From Gnetum montanum (lineage: Eukaryota > Streptophyta > Gnetopsida > Gnetales > Gnetaceae), in contig MNCI01028846.1 in assembly GCA_015680685.1 (NCBI GenBank), forward strand, positions 260,890-324,889: a stretch of 64,000 nt of DNA, in the 5' to 3' direction. This document shows, piece after piece, positions 11,470 to 22,300 of the stretch. The position numbers and the translations under genes are program-made. A model generated the notes under the pieces. It saw only the letters and a list, made by a program, of their open reading frames with translations. It made no database searches and had not been told where the DNA came from. Every line of letters begins with the position of its first letter. Position 1 is the stretch's first letter.

Positions 11470-13043
11470 GTAGTTTTGGTAAAAGACAATGAAATTTTGG
11501 ATAGGTGGAAAAATTATTTTTCAAGAATTATTAATTAAATAATTTCTAAGAAAAGACATCTAATAAGAACCAAATTTTGGTTTGGTTAATAAGCTTTCCT
11601 TCTTTGAGGTGAAGATAGCCTTATCAAAGATGAAAAATGGAAAAGCTATTGGACCATATAATATGCCTATGGATGCTTCGAAAGCATTAGGGGATACAGG
11701 AGTTTCTGGGCTGACAATTAGTTTAACAAAATTTTGAAGGATGGAGAAATGCCGAACATTTAGAGAAAAAGTTTTGGTGTTTCCATTAACAAAAATAAAG
11801 GAGATGTACAACATTGTGCAAACTATAGAGGGATCAAGCTAATGAGCCATTCTATGAAGTTTTGGGAGAGCATCATAAAGCAATGTCTCATACTTGAATC
11901 AATAGTCTCAAAAAATCAATTTGGATTTATGCTAGGGAGATCTACCATTGAGGTTATTTTTTATACAATGGCTTATGGAGAAATTCAAAAAACATAGAAA
12001 AGATATACATATGATATTTGTTGATTTGGAAAAAGCACATGACAAAGTGCCTAGAGATATTATTTGGTGGGTCTTGCAAAGGAAAACCATTCCTGATAAA
12101 TATATTAAAGTGATTTAAGATATGTATGAAGGAGCTACCACTAAAATTAGAATAGCTTGTGGCATGACATTTGATTTTCAGTTATAGTAAGTCTACATCA
12201 ATTGCTATTATTATGGATGAGTTAACAAAAGAAATACAAGATGAATTCCCTTAGTGTATGCTATTTGTAGATGATATTATGTTGGTGGATACATCTCAGG
12301 AAAACATTGTTGCTAAAATGGAGAAGTAGGGACATGCTCTACAACCAAAAGGCTTAAAAATAAGGAGAAGTAAGTTAAAATATATGGAATGCAATTTTCA
12401 TGGCAGCATAAATAGTGGTGAAATAGAAATGACTATTCGAGGCAAAAAAGTATCTCACTATAAATAGTTTTGCTACCTAGTATTAATTCTTTAATTAGAT
12501 GGTGAAATTGACAAAGATATTAGAAATAAAATTGAGGTAGAATGGTCAAAGTGGGAACAAGCTAGTGGTGTTCTAAGGGGAAATTTTACAGAACAACAAT
12601 TGGATCTACTATCTTATATGGTGCTGAATGTTGGGCAGTACAAAAGATGTATGAACAACAAATCAATGTGGCAAAAATGCAAATGCTTTGATAAATGTTG
12701 AGTGTTATTAGAAGAGATAAATTACATAATATAGACATCAAAGAAAAACTTGGAGTGGCTTCTATTTCAGATAAGTTAACAAAATTGTGGCTTAGATGGT
12801 TTAGACATGTACAAAGAATATCAAACAATGAGCCTTTAAGCAAAGGTTGCTACATTGCTATTTTAAGAAAGCCACCAAAAGAAAGACCAAAGAAGATATG
12901 GAACAAAATGATCTAAAATGATTTGAAGGAACTACAAATAAACAAAAATTTAACTCTTCATAGAGGCAAATGGCGAAAAACAGCTTATGTAATTGACCCC
13001 ATTTTGTTGGGACAAGGCTAGGATGATGATGATGATTAATTTT
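11470..13043 (+). mobile_element. RTE-like LINE, reverse transcriptase part
   Basis: Non-LTR reverse transcriptase, 5'-truncated. Motifs by frame: RWKNYFQELL (about 11500), KMKNGKAIGP (11627), FVDLEKAHDKVPRD (12016-12060), FVDDIMLVD at 12263-12290 (the catalytic FADD-type box), ECWAVQK (12630) and WLRWFRHVQRI (12790-12825). The 3' end reads ATTTTGTTGGGACAAGG followed by a GAT microsatellite at 13023-13037. A short trinucleotide tail instead of poly(A) is typical of the RTE clade. Stops and frameshifts show it is dead. Clade assignment rests on the tail and motif wording. Confidence 0.8.
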
Positions 13044-14587
13044 TCTACATGAAGAGAGGGTTTGTTAGCAATGCCCATGAAATCTAAAAACTTAAAAGGA
13101 TGGACTTTAGTAGACTCAATATGTCCAAGGGAATGGAAGTGCTAAGCAAAAAGTTTAAGTAATAATAGAGGATTGCACTAGTCTTCCTCATTTGTGACCC
13201 AAAAATATAGCTAAGAGCACTAGACTCTTACTTTTAATTTTTGACAAAAAGTAAAAAATTAATCAAATACCATCTCACTTAGTTTCAAGAACAATGAAGG
13301 AATAGTCCTAAAAAGGAAGACAAATTTGGAAATTTGGTACAATCAAGGAACAATCCTAAAAAAGGAAGGCAAATTGGTGCAATCAACTTATTCTAGCAAT
13401 GAAAACAAATTAGATGTTTTAGATGACATCTTCAGGAAAACAACCAAAATGCACCCACATTAGTCATAGATGGATCCAACACAAATTCAAGAGTGAGAGT
13501 AAATGAAATTCTTCAATTCTTATAGTAACATATGAACATCATCAAAAAATAGTGCAGAACCATAAAATTGCATGGGACACAGTGGATATGTTTAAGAAAG
13601 CTTTCAACTAGACAAGATAATCAAACTTTGTATGGAAATGGAAAAAGTGTGGGAAATCATCAATCAACTTAAACAAATCATAGAGATTCCCAACAATAAC
13701 TACAAGCAACAATACATTGATTAGGCTTTTCTCGTTAGAAGTGCTCAAGTAGTTCCCATTTATGATCGAGTCAACAATATGTAATTATTCTAATCTTCAA
13801 CCATTATGGCATCAAATTAAATAACAAGCTAGTCCTTCAAGAGCTTCTATCTTTTCATTTTCAAAATGTACTTTCTATCTCTTATTATTCCTACGAATAT
13901 TTATTATTGTATGTCCATGCATTAGTGACATAACTCACATATGAAAATGATATTTAAGCAAAATTTTTTGAGACAAAAATACATTCATTCACAGTAAATG
14001 ATTCAGCATGTCTTCTTCCAGCCTCCATGTCATGGTCATTATTTATATTTCAACTTTTATTTCATTTTGCATTATTACATACCTTCATCCATATTTTTGA
14101 AAGATGGATGACTAATTTTTACTATGGTTTTTGTGTTGCAGCGTTTCAGTATTAACATAAAGCCTTTGCAGGAAATGAAAATTAAAATGGGCATTCTTGT
14201 TAAAAGACAAGGCTTAGTTGTCTCCTGGACAAGCGTTTTTAAGATCAGCTGAAAAGATGAAACCTCCAAAAACACCAGCAAAACCAATTGGACCTTCTTT
14301 TCTTTGCTGATCCTTGTCTTTGGGTTTCCCCTCTTCCTCTGTCCTTTTGCTTAAGATGCTTCTTTTATTAATAAAGATTTGAATCAATTCTATTAAACAC
14401 GCCCCTCGTAAAATTCTTACCTTTGCATTACATCTTTTTTTTTTAACTTAAAAAAAAAACTCTAGAATGAAAGAATGACCAATCACTGTTTTTCCCTGGA
14501 ATTTAAAAAATTTTAGAATAAAATAAAATCCAAAGCTGTATACACCCCACCACCTATACATTTGCAAATTCTCGCATCTGTACATAA
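13044..14587. other. No supported gene
   Basis: AT-rich sequence between the RTE-like LINE and the 87-bp repeat. I see no conserved coding frame, LTR ends or RNA gene. Homopolymer A/T runs occur around 14433-14460. Confidence 0.5.
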
Positions 14588-14674
14588 TCATATCGCAAAT
14601 ATGACAGAAAAATGGAATAATATAGCAGTATAAATATTTGCCCGAGATGCATTTGAGCACATATCAAACAAATT
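14588..14674 (+). repeat. 87-bp direct repeat, copy 1
   Basis: Identical by eye to 15658-15744. Begins TCATATCGCAAATATG and ends ATCAAACAAATT. It borders the LINE fragment on its left. See the finding on the two single Ns. Confidence 0.95.
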
Positions 14675-15657
14675 CTTAGGAATTTTTTATGGGNTGAATT
14701 TAGGCTGTCTTTATGATGAATTCCCTCATAGAGCCAACCGTCTTGCTGCACATAATCTCCATCACGTTGCCCAATTATTCACAGTTAGCAATGACACTGT
14801 TACCCTCTCTTGGCAACATGCCAAGGTTAAATGGGGATTTCAAAGAGAGGACACTCCCATCTACGAACATATTAAGCATGTTCTTACAAACTTTGGTGTT
14901 CCTAGACAACAGAACAACACTCCTTGGTACGATGATTGGTTCTGGCCCGATGGCTCACCTTTGCGTTCTTTACGTAGTGCTAAAGCCAAATCTTGGTTTC
15001 ACGCACCAGACTTTCAACTCTCCATCCTAAATAGATGATGGGAAATGCATCTTGAGGATCATCAATGGAGAGCTATTTTTCATCGAATATGGACTTCCAA
15101 GGCCCAACCTAAGCATTGCTTCCTTTTCTGGTCTTTGATTCACCAAGGTCTTCCGATTGGACATCGGCTTCATTTCTTAGGTATCGATTATCCTAAATGC
15201 AACATTTGTCAAGCTGACGATTCCTTTGAGCACGTTTTCTGGGATTGCCCATTCTCTCGTCAAATTTGGCAATGGTGCCACTCTCTTCAAATCTTTCTTC
15301 CTAACCATGTTGTCAATTTCCCTTCCTGCATTCTCAAAGATGATTATGTTAAGAAACACCTTCAAAGAGCATGGAAAATCCTCTTATATGAGCTTATCTT
15401 CTTTATCTGGAAATGTCGCTTGGATGCTTGGTATCACAATACCACTTTCACTGAATTTGACTATGGCATGAAATGTTCTATTGCTAGCAATGTTCAACTT
15501 CAATGTCGAGAACTAGGCTTTACACATAATATTACCTTTTCTTAAGTAGAACCTATTTTGAGCTGATTATGTTAATTCTCATTTCTAGCTTTCGTCCCAG
15601 GGGGGTCATTTTGCAACTTTGGGCTCTGTTAAGGCTTTGGATTTTTGGTTCTCTTTN
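14675..15657 (+). mobile_element. L1-type LINE ORF2 C-terminal fragment with zinc-binding domain
   Basis: One frame runs from about 14697 to 15545 with a single internal stop (TGA near 15039, where TGG/Trp is likely). It reads YDEFPHRANRLAAHN, then WYDDWFWPDGSPL and SWFHAPDFQ. The reverse-transcriptase zinc-binding region follows at 15045-15300: WRAIFHRIWTSKAQPKHCFL, CNICQADDSFEHVFWDCPFS and RQIWQW. This is the far end of plant L1 ORF2. It is far less decayed than the other LINEs here. Single undetermined bases sit at 14694 and 15657. Confidence 0.85.
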
Positions 15658-15744
15658 TCATATCGCAAATATGACAGAAAAATGGAATAATATAGCAGTA
15701 TAAATATTTGCCCGAGATGCATTTGAGCACATATCAAACAAATT
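15658..15744 (+). repeat. 87-bp direct repeat, copy 2
   Basis: Second copy of 14588-14674, starting immediately after the undetermined base at 15657. Confidence 0.95.
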
Positions 15745-16199
15745 TCGATTTAACAATTATGGTTACAATATCAATACAGATATGGCGGTTTCTGTAATAG
15801 AAATCCTAATGACAAGTTTGTAAGAGATCGAAGATTTCAAATCATTATGGAAATATTTAAAAGTAACCAAAACTGCATCAAATACCCCCATGGAAACCAC
15901 TTTATGTGGGTACACCAAGTCTGTCTTGCCGGTGGTGCATAAAGAGCGAAGGTTGCTCATTCAATTGTCACCTGCACGACATCTGCAATTACACAACAAT
16001 GACAAGCCACCGGTAAGGCGTTTTAAAAAGGACAGAACAGAAATTCCCTGAAATTGTATGACATTGCAAACATTACGAAATGGCTGTTTATTTCATTTAG
16101 GTGAATTTTACCAGACAGCTGGCTCTTGTTCGAATGAGGGCCAACGAGCCAGAACTGCTTCTTGAGTGCAAAAGTTACAAGTATTCTTCTGCTGAGAAA
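15745..16199 (-). other. 3' flank / 3' UTR of the host gene
   Basis: Non-coding sequence downstream (on the minus strand) of the host gene stop codon. No transposon motif recognised. It includes a candidate AATAAA signal at 16087-16092. Confidence 0.5.
16087..16092 (-). terminator. Candidate polyadenylation signal AATAAA
   Basis: TTTATT on the plus strand is AATAAA on the minus strand, about 110 bp beyond the host gene stop codon. The position is plausible, but the hexamer is common in AT-rich DNA. Confidence 0.4.
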
Positions 16200-16334
16200 T
16201 TAGCTTAACCCTAGAGCTTCTAACACAACACTTCGGTGATGAGGACATGCTTTATAGTACATTTTTAATAGCTGCCTCCTTGCATCCAAGGTTAAATGAC
16301 TTTTAAGACCACCAGCAACCATCCTCATTTCAGG
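16200..16334 (-). CDS. Host gene exon 7 with stop codon
   Basis: Acceptor TTTTTTCTTAATGCAG|CCTGAA after an 84-bp intron. Encodes PEMRMVAGGLKSHLTLDARR and so on to LEALGLS followed by TAA (16200-16202). Confidence 0.75.
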   Translation of the reverse strand, partial: PEMRMVAGGLKSHLTLDARRQLLKMYYKACPHHRSVVLEALGLS

Positions 16335-19300
16335 CTGCATTAAGAAAAAATAGAATTCAAATTATCTGATAATCACTTAATCGATAGCCAGATTCCATTA
16401 TACAAGGCTACAACGTACAGAGCTGTCTTGAGGAAAAACTGAGTATATTTGAGAGAGCCTTGAAAGAAACCTCTGAGCCTCTTCATCTTTGCCTTGCACG
16501 GTCAGAGCCTACATGCAAAACAGTTGGTGAAAATTTAGTTTAACTATACTCATTTTCACTTTTAGAAATGAAAAATTTGAGGTATCCTCAAGGAATTTGG
16601 AATAAGTCACATAACTCAAGGTGTAAATTAACCTAATTACCAGTTAGGCTACCACCTCTTTGGAAAAGTTTGCAACGTGAACTTTGGTTAAAAACCAGAA
16701 TGTTACAGTGTAGAGCTTCTTCAGCATTTGAAAGATACGTTTTTCTAGATAAAAGAAAATGGCTTCAGAATCAGATGGCTGGAATGTTGAATTTTATTCT
16801 GTGCCTGATCAGGTTTGGGAACGTGGGAACATGTTCAAAACTCCACTGACTTTAGGGAACAGGTGTAATGCTTCGGGAATGTTTATAAAAAAAAAAGAAC
16901 ATACAGTACATTCAATAATACATGTAAGTCAAGAAAATAATGAAAGCTAATTTAAAAAGCTCAAACATTTAATATTTGTTTTTATTATGTTAGACACAGC
17001 AACAACTCAATTTTGCAATTATTAATATAAATGCAAATAGGAGTTAATACGTCAGAAGCATGAACAAAGAAAAAAATGAAAACTTATTCAAAGATCACCT
17101 TTGGTACGAAGTTATTAACGTTACTTGATGCAAGACGTAAGAACAGTCCATAAGGTAGAAACATCCTTTGAACCACTGTACCTCTTTTTAAGGAATCCTA
17201 AGGTTTTTGTTCTCAAACTATCGTTTGCCAATTACAAGCGATTTTGTTCTGCTGCAAAAGAGGATTTTTGTAATTACGAAATCCCTAACAACTTTCGCCA
17301 AAATAAACAAACAAAATAGAAAACACAATAAATACCAACACTTTCTTTTATTGTAGACTTCTTTTTGAAGCTACGAAGTAGTGATTCCATAGGGTGATCA
17401 GATTTTGTAACTAAGTGTATCTTCCCCTCTTCATGGATTCAAAACCACCGTCAAGGAAAGATCCACAAACTTATAAAAAAGGCATCCTTGAGAAGTGCTT
17501 TTGTGAAACCATCTGCCTACTGAACACTGGTGGGGATGTGGGATGAAGTAACAAAGCCATTGTTACACTTCTCATGAATGAAGTGGGTATCGACTTCAAT
17601 ATGTTCATTTCTTTCATGATGAACAACATTCTTCACCAATTTTATTGCAGAGGCATTGTTGCAGAATACAGAAATTGACAATGGAATTTCCAACTACAAC
17701 TCTGAAAACAACCATTTGAGCTCCATAAATTCTTTCAAGGTCTCTCTCATGGCTCAATATTATGCTTCCATAAACAAAATGCAACAATACTACAATAACC
17801 CACTTGTCGTTGGGTTTTACTCATGATGCTTGTGGCAATGCTTGTGAGTGTGCTTTGTTATGATGATTCTTGCAGTTTGGAGCTTATTTGTATAATCTAT
17901 CTATGATTGTATAATTGTCATAGATTTGACTGTTGTTGATGCTTGCGGTTTGGTACTTATTTGTTGACCAGCCAACCCATTTTGTTGGGACAAAGCTAGT
18001 ATGATAATGATGCTACCATTTTGTCAATCCATCTATGAATTTGTAATTGTGATGGATTTGAGTGATGTTGATGTACTCATGACATGTATGATGAATGTTG
18101 TTGATGATCATGTGTTCATAATTTTGTAGTATTTAGAAATGATTTGTCAATTAGCTGACCCCATTTTGTTGGGACAAGGCCAGAATGATGATGATGATGA
18201 TAATACTGATTTGTTGATCCATCTATGAATTTGTAATTGTGATAGGTTTGAGCATTGTTGATGTGCACATGATTTGTATGATAAATAGCAATTCTTGTCT
18301 GCTTTGGTTCTAAGTTGTGTTCGCAACTCATTGAATGATGTCTTGGTGATTCATTGAATAACCTATGATTCTTCTTTGTAATAGTTGTGTTGATGTAGGT
18401 TGTTGTGTATTACTGCAGATGCATGTACTAACATACTAGCTGCTATTTTAGCATGTATTAATCTAATGAATGAAAGGAATGTTGAGTAGAGATGGAGCTG
18501 AAATGTTGTATGGTCATATGCATCAGAATGATTTCTTAAGCTGATTAAAATGTTTCTTTGTGAACCACACACATTAGTCTCAGTATCTCATGTACATGAT
18601 TTGTTGTATGTTCATACAAGTTATGGATCCATTATCTTTAGGTGCTACTATACAGATACTAACTATTTGTTATATGAATCTGAAACTAAATTTTTACTTA
18701 CATTCTCTGAAACTTTCTTGGATCTATTAGACCAGTTTCAGAAAGTTTTTCTTAATTCATAATGTAGTGTTTCCTACTAGAATTGAACCTGTGACATGGA
18801 GTTTCCAAACCAAGGCTCTTATGACTAAGCTAACACCTCATTCTTATATACTAAGTCAAATCTTTATCTATCTTGAATCTAATACCCCTAATTTGTTGTT
18901 AAAGCAATTAGTATCAGCCTCTCCTGATTTTGTGATGTGCTAGTTTAACTAGTTGTGGTTATGCATCCTTGATTGTATTTGTCTTCCCTTGAATGATTTA
19001 GGAACTAATTAATGTCCTTGACTATGGGATACAGCTGCCATTTTCATGATTGCCGTAAATCATTTGACTGACTGCCCACGGTTTTTGTGTGATAAGTGGT
19101 GGAGGCTATTTAAAGAAGGGAGAGAGTTGGGAATGTACAAGACAGATCATTCAAAATTAATAATAATTACATCTATGCTTTTCCATAGATGTTTCCTTCA
19201 CATTGAAGGGTTTCACTATGTGAATTTTTTTCCTATTCTATTTTCATTTTTGTTTTACAGCTTGCTTTTTTTTTTCTCCTATTCTATTTTCTTTTTGGTT

Positions 19301-22300
19301 TTACAGTTTGCTTGTTTTTTTTCTCCTATTCTATTTTTTTTAACAGTTTGCTTTTTTTATTTCAGTTTGTTTGCCTCTGCACTATTGAGTAATCAAATAT
19401 AGTTTGAAAGAAAAGATGGTTTACTTGGTAACATTTCAAGATGCTTCTCACTTGGTTGACTATGAAAGACAAGGTAGAAATAACCTGTAGATATGCACAG
19501 TAAGGTTATTTCTACCTTATCTCTCATAGTCTAAGAGAATCTTTTATATTTTTCAAATAAATAAAATCTCAAATTAATTTGCTGAAAATTGATTTTTCAC
19601 ATTGAAAACAAAAATCAAAACTATGGTATGGTTATTCAATGATAATTCTCATGAAAAAGTTCATCTCTTCACCTAGCTTCATAACAAAAATTATTTATTT
19701 CCAAAGAGAAAGTTCAGGTAACAAAGTAGTTGGCCTCTCAGCAAAACTCTCAGCCAAAATAATAATTCCCATGAACAAGTTCACCATTATAACGATAAAA
19801 TTATTTTACCATGACTTAGAAGGACTCTTTTAGACAGGGCTGGTAGTTGGCCTCTTGGCCAAAAAAAATGAACTTCTCAAAATCAGCAACACCAAGACAA
19901 TCACATGAAGTAAAAAACTCTTCATCACACTCACAAGAGGCAAGACAAGGAGGCAACCACATGCCTAGGAAGAAAGGAACCATGTTAATTGGAAAGACAA
20001 GACTACACAAAAATTAGCTCATCCTACAAGACTTCTATAACATCTCATGGTCAGGCCCATTCCTAACTAGGCAAGCTAAGGTAAGCTTCTTCCAAATTTA
20101 GTAGAGTAGGGTAGTTAGAATTTTTTGCTTTTTGTTTCTCTCTTATTGTTCCTTGTGTCTTGTTACAATACTGGGAAGATTTTTTAGCCATGTGAACCCC
20201 CACATATCTCAAGAATATGACCTTTGGCTAAGCTGGATATTTAAGATTCATCAAGGACGTCTACCCCTAAACAAAGGTCTCCTCAGGCAACACATCCACA
20301 CTTTCGTGGGACATCCCAACTACGTGGGATAAAAAAAATCATGGTTCTCCCACTAGGGTGTAAGCATAAAAGTCCTAAACATCCTCAAATCTCTCATTTG
20401 CACCCAGGCTCAAGAGGGCCAACATAGTGAGAGTGGAGTGGCGGAGAAGTAGCAAGGGCTTCAAGAAGAAGAGATGATTACAAGAAAAAAGGATAGCAAC
20501 AAGATAGTCCAAGGTAGCAGTTCCAACACAAGGAATGCAGTAATAAGATAAGGGTCTTCTTTAGAACAAGAGCAAGGGGAATACATACCCTCATTTAGAT
20601 CATAGGGGGCAAAGAAACGGTATGCTTCCCATTAGAAAGTCTCCATTACTATTGAAAAAGTGCTTGATTTCAAGCCTTGGGAGGAATGCAAAAATCCAGT
20701 CCTATTTTTGATGTTATGGGTTTGTGTGTTATTCTTAGGCTTTCTGCTGCTATACCTGAGATTATGATTCGTGAGTTTTTTTATAATATTTATGGGATAG
20801 ATACTGAAAATGGTACTTTTGATACTCTCATGGGCAGCACTACTATTAGTATTTCTTGCAATGTGGTTAATTAGTTACTAGGATTTGATGCTTTAGGTGG
20901 TCATAGGCTATGGATGACCTCTCTTGATGATATATTTTCAAACTTTTGTGGCTAAGAGATATTTTTGCCAATGTTTGTTTAAAGATGCTAATTTTATTTT
21001 GGAAAAGAAGGTTTAAATGGCTGGTATGACTACAAATGCTTCCACTTTGTCTCTCATTATTTACTACAACCTTGTGGTAAAGGGTGGGAGTTATGATCAC
21101 TTGCTCCCACAACAGGCACTGGTGCTTTATTACTTGCTTGCAGTGATCAAGTTGGATTTTGGTTATATTATTTACAAAGATATCATATCATAGTATTACA
21201 ACATTAAGACCTTGCGACATCCATTGTTGACTATTTTAATAATCAACAATGAGGGCATTGACATTCACAACATGCTATGTTACATAAGGACGTGTCTCTA
21301 GGAAAAACTTCATGTTCAAGTCATCCTTGGGTTGGAGACGTATCCCAAAACATGTTGGGATGTAAGTGGGACGTGGTGCATACTTGAAATGTTCCAAAAG
21401 TTTAGTTATGCACCATTTGCAACTATTTTCTTCAAAACACTTTATCATCCAAATTGCAATGCAAATTTCAGAAATATCTCAAAAATCACAATCTTCAACA
21501 AATTTATCTATAATTTTCGGTGCTCCATAAGATAATCCAAGGTTGATAAAACTATTGCTTGCCACATCCACAGCACGTTCCTAAAAAACCATGTCATGCC
21601 CAAGCGCATTTAGGGACATGTCCCTATGTCCCAACATCTTTGCATCTTGAGGACTTGTGAAACAATGCCAACATGTCAATCATTCATGGCAAGAAGGAGA
21701 TAGTAGAGTATGTTGGAAAGAAGAGCATCCATGGGAGTATAGCTAGCACATCCATACCGCAAGCTACATCACTACAACTCTCTAGATCCAAGTCAGTTGG
21801 TGATAAGCTCATGTCTACCATAAACAAGGCATTACCAACTTTGCCAAAACCTTTGGCAAAATGGATCACAATCTCTCCAGATTGGCTAGACAAGTTGATA
21901 GGCTAAAGTAGAAACAATCTCAGCTCATAACTTCACAAATGGAGGAGATGCCTCCTATCTCTAATGAGCAGCCCATTGGGATAACCAGTTGGCCATCTAA
22001 AGACCACACTCCCCACAAGCAAGATAATGTCGACAAATCCAAGGGCTCGGATTCAGGCAAGGCAAACAATAAAATAGGGGCAGCTGTACACAAATCAAAA
22101 CAAAAAGGAATCTAGGACAAGATCTCACTCAAAGGAGCCAACCACCAACAACAACTATCCACAAAATAAAAACAAGCCAAAGGGAAGTCACACACAACCA
22201 AGTAAAAGAAACAATAGAAAACTAACTAGTATCCTCTTTATCTTTAGTCCACATAGGGATCCTCATCAAGGTAGATTAAATTCTAACTCCACTATTCGAG

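Noticed and set aside
14075-14400. Possible terminal exon on the plus strand after TTTTTGTGTTGCAG (ends about 14142)
   Set aside because: The acceptor looks good and about 35 codons follow before a stop, but I recognise no protein and no partner exon.
16620-16680. Weak tRNA/SINE-like match (TAGCCTAACTGG on minus)
   Set aside because: No B box, no tail and no second boundary; could be chance.
19046-19402. 118-codon plus-strand frame rich in Phe and Leu
   Set aside because: Its second half is only the pyrimidine minisatellite translated.
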